A DNA stretch of 64,000 nt from assembly GCF_000143105.1 (NCBI RefSeq), contig NW_014040801.1:3826686-3890685 (forward strand). Reading direction: 5' to 3'. Below are positions 11,601 to 23,579 of this stretch, one piece after another. The stretch comes from Grosmannia clavigera kw1407 (lineage: Eukaryota > Ascomycota > Sordariomycetes > Ophiostomatales > Ophiostomataceae). Below the pieces are notes generated by a model. It saw nothing but the letters and a program-made list of their open reading frames with translations, had not been told where the DNA came from and did not search any database. The stretch's first letter is position 1; every line of letters begins with the position of its first letter. A program made the position numbers and the translations under genes.

Positions 11601-14284
11601 TAGCTAAAGGCCTTACGCACCTTATATACTAATATATAGAACTAGTATATAGCGTAATACTAAAGGGTATAGTCTCTAACTAAGGAAGTATATTTACTAG
11701 CGAATTCTAAAGTAAATATTATTATTAAACTAGAATCTATAGGCAGCTATTAACTACATTTTACCCTTAGATAAATAGGCAGACAAAGAGATCTAACTAG
11801 ACGTTAGAGTAGTACTTGTGCTGCTTTATAATAAAGAAGCAATTAAATTAGCCCTCTTTATTGTTTTTAGCGTAATACGCTTATAATAACGCTATTAACG
11901 TAATAACTAAAATTAGCCTATTTAAAGCGCTATATAGTTGGAAACTAAACTTACAAACTTGCTTTAAAGGCGGTGCAACTATAAAAGAGGAGTAGAATAC
12001 GCGCAACATAGTCTTAGTAGTGCACAACCGCTTAGAAAAACTAAAAGCTATATAGAAAAGGTTAGCAGCAAACTAAGAGTATGCAATAAAGCGCTAAAAG
12101 CGTTACTATAATGCGCGCTACTAGCTTATAAGCTTTGTAGTAAAAGAGCTAGTAAGCCTTTTTATAAAAAACCTTTGCCTAAAAAATAAAAAGTTAGTAC
12201 TAAGACGCATTAAGCCTTTTAAAATCCTTAAGACTATAGGCAGACAAGTATATTAACTAGCACTACTAAAATAATATAGCTAACTATATAACGTTTTCTT
12301 AGTCTTGCTATTAAAGCACTAAGAGAGTAAGGTAGGCGTAAAATAAGCGCCTTTAACAATGCTAGCGTTAGAAGACCTAGATAATAAATAAAAAGTAGAA
12401 GTAGTCTTAAACAAAAGACATAAGGCCGGCTAGACCAAATACCTAGTACGTTAGATAGGCTAGCTAACTAAATACAACTAGTAGGTGTTAAAAAAAGATA
12501 TAGAAAATGCGCACGCAATAATTAAGCGGTATACGCGCAGCAAGCGCATAAAGACAAAAACATATAAGTAAGAGCCTAAATTAATTTAACCGGCTAAAAG
12601 GCCTTATAGAAGACTATGCAAAACTATCTAAAAAGCCTTTAAAGCGACGCTATACTAGCCGCTACCCTAGTATAAGCCTTGTTTATAATATACACCCTTA
12701 TTATAACGCCGCCCTAGGAAGGGGACCGACGCAGGCTACGCGCAAGCCGTACGCAGTATGCGCACAGCGTATTAGATGCACATCGTAAACTAGAAGCGGT
12801 GCTAGTGGCGCAGGCTGCGTGGCGCAGTCTGCGCACAAGCCACAGCACGTGCTAGCGCACGGGCCAAGTAGAAACAGGGTCGCACCTGTCCTGCGCACTT
12901 AGTGCGCCAGAGGTGCGCCTACGATAAAGAGTGCCTCCCGCACTCCCTTAGAGTGTAGAAGGCAAGAATTAGCTATTGAATATACGGCTGCTTTCTCCTG
13001 TTAAGAAGATACCTCCTTGCCTGTCTAACTTACCTAGCCTACCTAAGTACACCTTTAATACTTACTACCGCCTTAAGAAAGGCATTAAAGGCTGCGGTAA
13101 GGGCGGCATAACTAGTATTACTAAGCATTAGGCGTAGCAGCTAAGAGAGCTGCTAGAGGGTTAGAGTAGTAGGCCTAAGCAGCAAAGATAAAAAGGGCGT
13201 ATATAGCAATAGCGGGTGTATTTAGGCTAATAAAGCCTACTAGGCCTTTACTTAGCAGGCTACCTTTTAAGCCTCCTTTTAAGCCTTAATGCCCTAGCAA
13301 AGATCGAGCTTTGCTTGCATAACGTTAGCAGCTAACAACACTCTTAGCAACGTAGGCCGCTACTACTTATCTACCTATAACAAGGTAGCAACAAAAGCAC
13401 TTATAGCATGCGCAAGTACCGCGCGCACTATAGGCAAACCCTAGCCGTAAAGCTTCTTATTAAAGCTGCGCAGCACTATCTTAAAGTTAGCTTAGTTGCT
13501 AACTATTAGTAAGAAAACCTGCATTTTGTTAGCTACTAAAGTAGCTTATAGCTACTAAAGAGGACTTACCTTGCAACACTTATGCTTGCTAGCATAGTAG
13601 CCGTCGTAGCGCCTAGCGCTAGCAACGCTATAAATATACAGCATAGCTATAAACCTAAGCAACTCTACAAAGAAAGTCGTTAGAAAGTAGTGTAGGCACC
13701 GCACGCATAATAAGCCGTCTAAGGCAACCTAAGAGTAAGCTAGTAGCGTAGCCGCCACCAACCCTAGAAGCGCCAGACTAGTAAGGGCAGCTCCCGCACC
13801 TTAACAGGCCACTAAAGGCCTAACTAAAGGCATAGTGCGCGCTATAGTCTACGCTAAATAACAAACTATACTAGCGTAAGCCCTACGCGTACGTTATACG
13901 CAGCTAGAACTAGCACCTTAGCTAAAGAGCAAAGGGTGTTAGAGAGTAAAAGCTAGGGCTATAGCAGGTACTAGAGCGCTAAAGGCGCTTACTATAAGCA
14001 TAAGAACGTTAGAATTAGAAGTAGCTATATTGCTACTAGAAGACAAATTTATTATTTTTAGAAAAAGTAACTAAATGCTAAACTCTACAATAATTTAATT
14101 TAACTATAAAACTAACCTTTTAAATAAAGGGAACTAAAGGCGCCTTAAGTCGCCTTTAATAGCAATCTTAGCAAGCATAAAAGGGCCGCTATAAACAGAT
14201 AAGCACTACTACTACTAGGAATAAAGGTTGTAAGCCTTTCGTTAAAACCTACCTTAAAGAAGTTAAGCATAAAAGAGAAGCAAT
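8601..14284 (+). mobile_element. Family A Ty3/gypsy copy 2 (pol to 3' end), 5'-truncated, RIP-damaged, with nested LTR
   Basis: It starts at the point matching minus-strand position ~2575 of the first element, so gag is missing. Reverse transcriptase follows (about 9350-9950, with YLDN in place of YLDD near 9750), then the RT/RNase H connection (about 9985-10260), an 81-codon open linker (10673-10918), the integrase relic (about 11290-12180) and the 3' tail (13061-14280). A complete LTR is nested at 12702-13060 with its own target duplication. The end before the 3' LTR carries the purine tract AAAAGAGAAGCAAT. Stops occur in all frames. Confidence 0.78.
12702..13060 (+). repeat. Family A solo LTR nested in copy 2, with 5-bp TSD
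   Basis: This is a 359-bp LTR (TATAACG...TTTAATA). The sequence on each side joins without a gap to match copy 1 around 7020, so the empty site is known. The flanks are CTTAT (12697-12701) and CTTAC (13061-13065), a 5-bp target duplication that differs by one C-to-T change. Apart from its termini the copy is GC-rich and little mutated, unlike the host element around it. Confidence 0.9.
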
Positions 14285-14643
14285 TGTAACGCTACTTTAA
14301 GAAAGAGACTAACGTAGGCTACGTGCAAGCTATATATAGTATGCGCATAGCGTATTAAATATACATTATAAACTAAAAGCGGTGCTAGTAGCGCAGGCTG
14401 CGTAGCGCAGTCTATATATAGGCTATAGCATATGCTAGTATATAGGCTAAGTAAAAATAAGGTTACGCTTATCTTACGCACTTAGTGCGCTAAAAGTGCA
14501 TTTATAATAAAGAGTGCCTCTTATACTCTCTTAAAGTATAAAAGGTAAGAATTAGCTATTAAATATATAGCTGCTTCTTTCTATTAAGAAGATACCTTCT
14601 TACTTACCTAACTTACCTAGCCTACCTAAGTATACCTTTAACA
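14285..14643 (+). repeat. Family A LTR, complete 359 bp (3' LTR of copy 2), heavily mutated
   Basis: It begins TGTAACGCTACTTT and ends TTTAACA, and a purine tract precedes it. It is the most AT-shifted of the family A LTRs but keeps the exact 359-bp length, so the divergence is by substitution and not by insertion or deletion. It is followed by 18 bp (14644-14661) that match the integrase-region sequence near 6285, and then by an oppositely oriented LTR. Confidence 0.88.
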
Positions 14644-14661
14644 CTTGCCTTAAAGGCGGCG

Positions 14662-15020
14662 TGTTAAAGGTGTACTTGGGTAGGCCAGGTAAGTCAGGCA
14701 GGCAAGGAGGTATCTTCTTAACAGGAGGAACCAGCCGTATATTCAATAGCTAATTCTTGCCTTCTGCACTCTAAGGGAGTGCGGGAGGCACTCTTTATCG
14801 TAGGCGCACCTCTGGCGCACCAAGTGCGCAGGACAGGCGCGACCCCGTTTCTACTTGGCCCGTGCGCTAGCACGTGCTGTGGCCTGTGCGCAGACTGCGC
14901 CACGCAGCCTGCGCCACTAGCACCGCTTCTAGTTCACGATGTGCATCTAATACGCTGTGCGCATACTGCGTACGGCTTGCGCGTAGCCTGCGTCGGTCCC
15001 CTTCCTGGGGCGGCGTTACA
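14662..15020 (-). repeat. Family A LTR, complete 359 bp, little mutated
   Basis: It runs from TGTTAAAGG to GGCGTTACA on the plus strand and is the reverse orientation of the LTRs at 8242, 12702 and 14285. Both termini are intact. No target duplication is visible (CGGCG on the left, CGTTT on the right). Family C sequence begins directly to the right, so at least one side is a recombination breakpoint. The open frame running out of it to 15075 is not a gene. Confidence 0.87.
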
Positions 15021-15554
15021 CGTTTATAGAAGTTTGCAAACCCTAAGAAGGATTATACGTCTTATATATACTTAAAGGCCTTCTATTTAGCAATAGCTTT
15101 AACCTACTTAAGGTTTATAGCTAGCCTTTTTATAGTAACAACAAACCCTAAGAAATTAATTTCCTCTTTAAAGAATTCGCACTTTTTAGGATTTGCATAT
15201 AGCTGCGCAGCCTTTAGCCGCTTAAAAACTAATTAAAGGTGCTTCTTATGCTCCTCTTTAGTCTAAGAGTAGATTAAGATATTATCTAGGTACACCTTGC
15301 AAACTATGCCTACTAGCCTTGCTAGTGCGCGGTAGATATATGCTTAAAATGTAGCTAGCGTGTTAGTTAGTCTAAAGGGCATAACATAAAACTTAAAAAG
15401 CTTGTATTTTATTTAGAAAGCAGTCTTCTACTAATTAAAGGCCTTAACCTAGATCCTATAGTACGCTTTCTTTATGTCTACCTTAAAGAACACCTTTACG
15501 CCGTCTAAGCAATTTAACAGCTTACTAATTAATAAAAGAGGGTAGTAGTCCTAG
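15021..15554 (-). pseudogene. Family C Ty3/gypsy reverse transcriptase fragment (minus strand)
   Basis: On the minus strand the stretch near 15270-15300 reads VYLDNILIYS, the RT active-site region with YLDN for YLDD, and the surrounding segments are homologous to 22394-22920 and to the reverse complement of 24240-24777. It differs from family A in sequence. It is joined at 15554/15555 to a 24-bp end of a family B LTR, so a deletion or recombination removed the rest of the element. Confidence 0.72.
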
Positions 15555-15578
15555 ACGCGTGTGTGGAATACCCTTACA
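15555..15578 (-). repeat. Terminal 24 bp of a family B LTR
   Basis: The sequence ends in GGAATACCCTTACA and matches the outer end of the family B LTR in reverse orientation (compare the start of 2871-3158). Only this tip remains, fused to the family C RT fragment. It keeps its C and G positions. Confidence 0.8.
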
Positions 15579-17956
15579 CTTATATTTATAGTTAAATTCT
15601 TAAGACGCCTTTTAGTACTTTATTAGCTACTACTTTTAAAAGCTTATGCTTATTAAAGCTAACTATTTAATTTATAATAAAGAAATGCTAGCTATAAGCT
15701 ACTTAAGGGAATAAAGGCTAAAACTAATAAAAATACTATTTAAAGTTTACTTTAACTACTGAAACTTAGGCTATATTAAAATAAAGTAGTACTTAGCTAA
15801 AAGGCAATCCTATTAAGTATATACACTCTTTAACTTTAACTTCTTAATTATATACTACCTTAAGGCTTTTTAAGTAGTATTAAATGCTTTATCTTATAAA
15901 GAGTAAAACTTGCCTATAAGAGTAAAGAATAAAAGAATATTAAAAAGAGACTACATGCTTTTTTTCTTATAAACTAATAGTTTACTTAAAGTTAAGCTTA
16001 GATATATCTTTTATAGTAATAAAGGCACCTTAAACAAAAAACTTACTAAACTAAAAGCTAGAATAGCTTAAACCTTTATATTTAAATCCTTCTTTAATAA
16101 TAAATCCTCAACTTCTCTTTAGCAGTAAAGCTTAGTAGTAAATCCTTACTACTTTAAGCTATAAGAGGCTATATAAAAACAAGCTTAGTAGTTTTCTAAG
16201 TGTTTAGCCTACTTATTATAATTATCAAATGCTTAATAAATCTTTAAAACCAACTTTATTAGTAAGATAAGATATACTAAAAACTTTTACGTATAGTGTT
16301 AATTTAAAGATTTATAACTCTTTTTAACTACTTAAGTAAAGAAAAGACTAGGGACTTAATTATTAAAGAATATACTTAGCTTAAGTTGTTAGTAAATGTT
16401 TAAAGGTTAGTATAAAACTATAATGTTTATAAAAAAGTAAAAGTTTAAAGAAAGGTAAAAAAAGGCCTTTTAAGCTATTATTAGTTCTTAACTATCCTTA
16501 AGCTAAATTATATATTAACTTTATTACTAAGCTTTTACTCTTTTTTTCTTTTTAAGGTATACTATATAAGAACTTTTTAGTAGTTATAAACTACATTTTA
16601 AAGTTTATAGTGCTAATCTTAAAAAAGAAGATTTAAGCTATTAATATAGCAAAAGCCTTAGCTAGATTTGTCTTTATATACTATAGCCTTTTAAATTCTA
16701 CTATTTTTAACTAAGGACCTTAGTTAATCTTTATACTTTAAAAAGAGATTTATAAAAGGCTATATACTATACGCAAACTTTTAATAGCCTTATACCGTTA
16801 GACTAACGGTGCTATAAAAAAAGCTAACTAAGAGGTAAAAGTGTTTTTACGTATTTATACCTTTTTTCGTTTAAGATAATTAAGCCTTTCTTTTACTTAG
16901 CGCTATAATAGATTTAAATTCTTATACCTTCTTAACTATCAGACTATTCTTTTTTTTATATATAGCTACTACTTTCTTATTCTTTTGCTACCCTTAACCC
17001 TTCTTTATAGCTATACCCCTCTCTTTAGCTAAGTAAGGCTAACTATAACTTATAAAATAAAATGAAAATTTTAACTTTACTTAAGTAGCTATAGCTAACG
17101 CTTAAAAAACTTAAGAGCGCTATATTAACAAATTTTATTAAGCTTTTAAATCTTACTAAGTAGAAAACAAGTCTTCTTATATTTATAAAATATAAAAACT
17201 ACCTACCTTTTAAATGAGCTTAATTAAGTTAGCCTTTTCTTTAAGGTTATTAGCTTAGTTAAATCTTATATAGTTAAGCTTAATACTTTTTTAAGGATTT
17301 ATCTTGAAATTTACATTAACCTACTTTACTACGCCTACTAAGACCTCTTTCTCTTTTAAACTACCCTTAACTTTAGCCCTTCTTTTATCTTACCCTTAAA
17401 AGCTAACTTAGACTATAGCGTAAGAGAATATTTAGTTAAGTAATTCTTTAATTTAAAAAGTATAGCTATAGCTAGTAAGTCTTAGTTAAGTAGATAGGCT
17501 ACTTAAGCCTTATATAAAAGTTGCTATTAAACCTTTTTACTATAACCGCTTATAAGGCATTTAAGGAAAACCTCTTTACTTCTTTTATATAAAGAAAGAA
17601 GAGGGCTATTATAATAAGCTATAGCTTAATATAAGTCTTTAGCTTTGCTTTTAGCTTAGAATAGCTAGGTTAACTAAACTATATACTCTACGCTTCAACA
17701 GCAAACTACTTAACGCTATACTTGCTAGTAACTTACTTAAACACGCTATGCTTACCGGTAACTTACTTAGATAAAAAGCAAAAGCTAGCAAGAAAGAATT
17801 TAGTAGAAGCAAAGAAAGGGAAAGAACTGCTTAAAAGATAAGAAGGAATAGCTGATTATATAGAAATCTTTCTTCTTCTTTAGCATAGTTCTTAGCTAGT
17901 TTAATTTGCTTAATAGTAACTTTTCTTATTAAGCTAAACCTTTATAACTATAGTAA
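15579..17956. other. AT-rich degenerate repeat sequence, nothing identified
   Basis: Very AT-rich DNA with stops in all frames, no ORF above 60 codons and no recognisable domain. It probably represents degraded transposon interior, because it lies between a family B LTR tip and a family B LTR. Around 17700-17770 there is a local direct repeat of the type CTTGCTAGTAACTTACTTA / CTTACCGGTAACTTACTTA. Confidence 0.5.
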
Positions 17957-18244
17957 TATAAAGGTATTCTATATACGCATCCCTACGCACTAGTTCGGCA
18001 ACTAGTCGCTTACTAAGCGTCGGACTTAACGAACTATCTTAACACGTTATATAGGAGTAGCATAGCTAAGTGGCTATGCTACGCCTTACTAAGGTTACGC
18101 TACACTGCATTTTCTAGTTACGTATAAATTAGCTAGCAGGCCGTCGCCTACTAGTCTACTATAGTTTGTTAACTTAAAGTCTTAATATAATAGTATAAAT
18201 ACGTTTAAGCCTTTATAACTATATATTGCATACTAACCCTTATA
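17957..18244 (+). repeat. Family B LTR, RIP-shifted
   Basis: It is a 288-bp match to 2871-3158, running from TATAAAGGTATTC to AACCCTTATA, with many C-to-T and G-to-A differences. The flanking 5-mers AGTAA and TTCTT do not match, so it is not a simple solo insertion. Confidence 0.82.
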
Positions 18245-20850
18245 TTCTTTAACTTCTTTTTTATAAGAAGTGATGTTTAATTATAAGGCAGCTACTTTAT
18301 AATCTATACGTAAACTGTTAAACGTAAAGGATGTGCTAATACTACCTTTTATACTAATGTATAGCAGCTATATATTATATATAATGTTTATAAGCACTTT
18401 AACCTTATCTATCAAATTAAATATAAGACTAGTATATATACTGCTTAATCAATACCTTACTATCTAATAAGTAGCTATAAAGTAATAAATATACTTATAT
18501 TATATAAATACTAAAGGCACTAACTAATATTATAGCTATAAATACTACAAAGCTATTACTTAGTAATTACTACTATAATAATAAGCTACTATAATATAGT
18601 ATTAAAAAGCTAGAAGTTAGTACTACTACTATTAAGATAAAAGAGTAGTTAGTAATAATAAAAAACGCTTATAATACTAATATGTATAATAATATATTAA
18701 AAGATATAAATATTATTTAAGTAAGTAATTAGCTAACTACTAAGCTAGTAACTAATTAGTAAAAGCATTATAACTACCTTTATACTAGTAAGCTTTTAGT
18801 TATATACTTTATATAAATATACTTTATTATATTTATTTATTAAGAATACTTAAACTTTAAACTTTAAATATATTATATTTATAAAGAAAGCTAAATTTTT
18901 TAGTAAGGTAGTAAGTTGCTAATAGTATACTAGTAAAAGTAAGATTACTTATAATAAAAGATTAGTAATACTTTTAACTAAGTAAGTAAAATTACTTAAA
19001 GGTATTAGTAAAGACTTAATAACTACTTAATAAAGTAATACTAAAATAAAACTATTAGTAAGGTTTTTAGTATAGTAATAAAGATTATTAATGCTTATAA
19101 AAAGTATAAGTTTTAAAGTTAAAAGTAAAATAATAAAATAAAATAAAATAACTAAAAGTAAGTAGTTATAGTTAATAATAGGTTATATTATTTATAGGCT
19201 ATAATATAGCTTATTCCTTAGTTTATCTTACTTAATATATTTTAAGCAAAAACTTAAGCTTATATATTATTACTTTAAGTTAAAGAGTAAGTAGTAAAGC
19301 TTATAAATAATATAGCCTATATTAAAAGGTTTTAAAGGGTGTATTTATATTATATAGCTTACTAACTTATATTAGTTAATATAGACTTTAACGGCTATAT
19401 AACTAACCTTAACTTTAAAGTTACTTCTTTTTTTAATACTACTTCTTTCAATAAAATAAGTAAGCAGTATACTTTTTATAATAACCTTAATTTTATCTTA
19501 GATAATTCTAAGTTAATAAGTTATATTATTAATTATTAAGTTAATTATATAGACTTTACTACCTTATAAAGAAAATAAGGAAAGAAAAGTATTAGTAAAG
19601 TATATAACGTAAGTAATATTTTACTAACTAACTAACTAACTAACTAATTAGTTAACTAACTTACTAATAGATATAACTATAAGAAGCTCAATACGCTTAT
19701 AGGCTTTAAAAGCTTAAACTATATAGAGTATTATAAGCGTCTTTATTTATTTATAGCCTTTAATAAAAAGGCTAAAACTAAAAAAGGTTTATAAACTAGT
19801 AAGTTAATTCATATTACTTTTATTTAATTACTTTACTAACTTAAATTAAAAGAAGAAACCATTAATAATAGCTTTTTAAACTTCTTTTACCTATAGTCTT
19901 AAAAACAAGCTTAAGCAAATATAAACGTTAAATTATTTTATAAAGACAACGCTTATAATAAAATTCTTACTTTTATTATAAAGAATAACTTATCTTTTAA
20001 TATACTTAACTTTAACTTATTTAAAGCCCTACTAAGCTATTATAATAAGTAAGTATTTAAATAACTAACTAACTAACTAATTACTTAGCTAATTTATTAT
20101 TAATAAGGCTAGCTTTTACTATTAATAGAAAAAGGTTAAAATATATTAAATAAAATATATAACCTTAACTTAATAAGCTTAAATAATAAATTAAAAAAGA
20201 AAGACTAGCTTATTTCTTAAAAGCCTTATATAAATTTTAAAGGTTTTTTTAAAGCTTAGTATTAAGTTATAAGAATAAGTTTATATAACTTTACTAAAAG
20301 CATTATTATATATATAATAAGCTTAATAACTTAAAGTTTAAGTTTAATAAACATGCCTTAAGGAATAATACTTTAGTAAGTTATTGTTACTTTCCTACTT
20401 ACTTACTTACTTATAACTAAAAAGAATATTTTAATAACTTTATAACTACTATTGATGCTAAGTTATTAAAGTTAAATAAATACTTTTTAAGTTAGCTTTT
20501 ACCTAAAAATATAAATAGCTTACTAGCTTACTATAACTATATTTTAAGTAATACTACTAATATACTTAAAGATAAATACTTTAAGTAAGTCTTTAAATTA
20601 TTTACTATACTTTATACCAACTATACTTTATATACTAACTAAGTTTATTATAAAATATAAAATAAAGTTAATAACCTTCTTATTAATATATTATTCAATA
20701 GTTTAAATAATAATTTAAATAATAATTTTAAAAAAAATATTTATTTATAAAATAAAGGTAGTATGCGTATAACGTATAGAATAAAGACATGTCTATTATA
20801 GTATAATAAGCGTTGGTATATACAAACTTTATAATACTTAATCCTTACGT
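18245..20850. other. AT-rich degenerate sequence with (CTAA)n-like microsatellites
   Basis: There is no coding signal. Short runs of the ACTA/ACTT tetramer occur at 19621-19665, about 20056-20085 and 20395-20412. The sequence is almost purely A/T with TA dinucleotides dominant, the end state expected after heavy CpA-to-TpA mutation. Confidence 0.5.
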
Positions 20851-23560
20851 TTACTAATGTTGCAAGCAACTATAGAACGTTTATAGATATTACTTTAAAG
20901 TTTAGTTTAAGATCTTTATACTACTATTTATTTAAGAGTAGTATGCTATAAATATTATTAGCTAAACCTCTTTAAGGTTTATTAGTTCTTACTAGAATTA
21001 GCTAGTAAATAGGCTATCTTTACTACTAATAATTACCTTTAAGACACTAAACTTAGTCTTTATATAGTTATAGATAGGTTAAGCAACCTTAGTAGCTATA
21101 ACTATCTTTCAAGTAGGAATAAATATGCTATACTTTATATAGTAGTTAACTATTACTAAGATAGCGTTATATAAGTAACTATTTTAACTTAAACTAAAAC
21201 TAAGGCTAGTTATAAAGTCTATACTAATATGCTAGAATAGTTAAATAAGCATTAAAAGACACTAAAGGTATTTATATAGCTTATACTATAAGACCTTATT
21301 ACTTATATATAATAAGTAGCTAGTAACAAATATATAAACGTTTATAGCTATATTTAGATAGTAGTATTTCTTAGTAAGAAGTTCTATAGTCTTATAAACT
21401 TTTATATAGCTAGCTATAAAAGAGTTATAGTATAAGCTAATTATTAGCTTAGCTTATAGCTTGTTTGCTAAAGGAATAACAATGCAATTCTTATAAAATA
21501 AAGTATTATTATTTACTAAATAGTAAAAGTTGTTTCTTTAGCTTTGTTTAGCCTTTATATATAAATTATCTAGTAATTAGTCTTTACTCTAAGCCTTATA
21601 TATATTGTTATAGAGTTTAAAGAAGTACTAAGGTTATAACAGCTACTTTTAGCTAGTAGCAACCTACGCCTTTTATACTAATAGTAGTAAAGCCTTAGGC
21701 TTAAGAAGCCTTAATAACTAGTCTGCAATTTATAGCTTGCTTAGAAGTAAGAGAAGTATATTATTATATATAATACTGCTTTATATATAGTCTAGTTAGC
21801 AAGATAGCTTATTAGCTAAGTTAGTAGCCCTTAGGCAATGCTTAATTTTAAAGTTAAACACTAAGAAGTAAAACACTTATTTAGTAATTTAGTTTTAAAG
21901 ATTCTTCACTAATACCTTAACAACGCTTTTTAGCGCTTAGTAGTTAGTTAATACTATAAATAAATGATTTAAACTTTTTAAATAGTAGTGCTAGTACTTA
22001 AAACTCTTAATAATTACTAAGAGCTTTTATTAACCTAGTATTTATTATATTTTATAGTCTATTAGCTTTTATAAGTAGTATATAACTAGTTGCTATTTAC
22101 TATCTACTAACTAAGATATAGTGCTAAAGATAGCGTAACTTAATGCATTTGTTTCTACTTAGGTAGGCTTTGTATTATTATAGTGGCAAAGGATTATTGC
22201 TATTATAAATGCTATCTTTAGTAATTTAAAAGCAACTCTTACTTTTTTAGTTTATATAGTAATAGCTTTATGTTTGCGTGGCTAGCTAAGGCTAGTTTTA
22301 GTTAACTTTGTTAAGGACTATATAATATATAAGTAGTAAGAGATAAAACGTTTATAAAAGTTTATAACTTTTAAGAAGGATTAAACGTCTTATATATACT
22401 TAAGGGCCTTTTAGTTTATAATAGCTATAACTTAGTTTAGGTTTATAGCTAACCTTTTAGTAGTAATAACAAAACCTAAGAAGACAATTTTCTTTTTAAA
22501 AAACTTATACTTAGCTAGGTTTATATATAGCTTTATAGCCTTTAAGCGCTTAAATATTAATTATAAGTGCTTTTTATACTTTTCTTTAATTTGTAAGTAG
22601 ATTAAGATATTATTTAAATATACCTTATAAACTATACCTACTAGTCTTACTAGTATATAATAAATATATACTTAAAAAGTAGCTAGCGCATTAGTTAGCC
22701 TAAAGAATATAATATAAAACTTAAAAAGTTTATATTTTATTTAAAAAGTAGTCTTTTACTAATTAGCAGCCTTTACTTAAATTTTATAGTATACTTTCTT
22801 TATATTTACTTTAAAGAATACCTTTATACTACTTAAGCAATCTAATAGTTTACTAATTAGTAGTAAAAAGTAGTAGTCTTTTTTAGTTACTTAGTTTAAA
22901 CTCTAGTAGTTAACGTATATGCGTAAAGTACTATCTTTCTTTAAAACAAATATTATAAAGGCCTTAGCTAAGCTATTACTATAAACAATCTAATTATTTA
23001 CTAACAACTTATTAATAAAGTAGTAAAGCTTCTTTTATTACGTAAAGAATAGTAAGTATAAAAGGCTATATAGCACCTTTATACTATTTTTTAGTTTAAT
23101 TAAGTGCTTTATGTTTGCTAATAAAAGTAGTTCTTTTACTTTATTAGTATTAAAAACTTTAGTAAATAATTATATATAAAGTAAAGGCTGCTAGCTAAGG
23201 TTTAGCAGAGTAGGGTTATTATTTATAGTAAGAATGTTTAGTTTATATAAACTTAAGTTTAACTACGTTAAGCAGATAGTAAACAACTAAGCCTATTAAA
23301 TAGTATTAATAATAACGCTTAAAAACCTTAGCTTCTTATAACTTAAGATAATGTTTTTATAGGTAAGGCTTATTTTAATAAATAGCTATAAAGACTTATA
23401 TTAACGCGTAAAAAATCTTATTCTTTATTAACCTTACTAGTATAGCTAACTAAGAATATAATTCTTTACTACTATACCTTAGCTAAAGTATAGACGCCTA
23501 GTAATTACTAGGTTACTATTATTATAAATTTAAATTTTTATACTAACTTAAATATAGTTA
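20851..23560 (-). mobile_element. Family C gypsy relic, minus strand (RT to integrase region)
   Basis: The right part (about 22394-23560) matches the RT fragment at 15021-15554 and extends it. The left part (about 21100-22390) matches 27430-28700 and lies where integrase would be in a minus-strand gypsy element. All frames are closed by stops. The RT part is mirrored by 23580-24777 in inverted orientation. Confidence 0.6.
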
Positions 23561-23579
23561 ACCTAAAGGTTGTTTAATA

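Noticed and set aside
14779..15075. 98-codon ORF and similar 61-81-codon ORFs (4292, 8241, 12701, 14263)
   Set aside because: They lie within the family A LTR copies and recur with them. LTRs of this class are non-coding, and the open frames come from GC-rich sequence with few stops.
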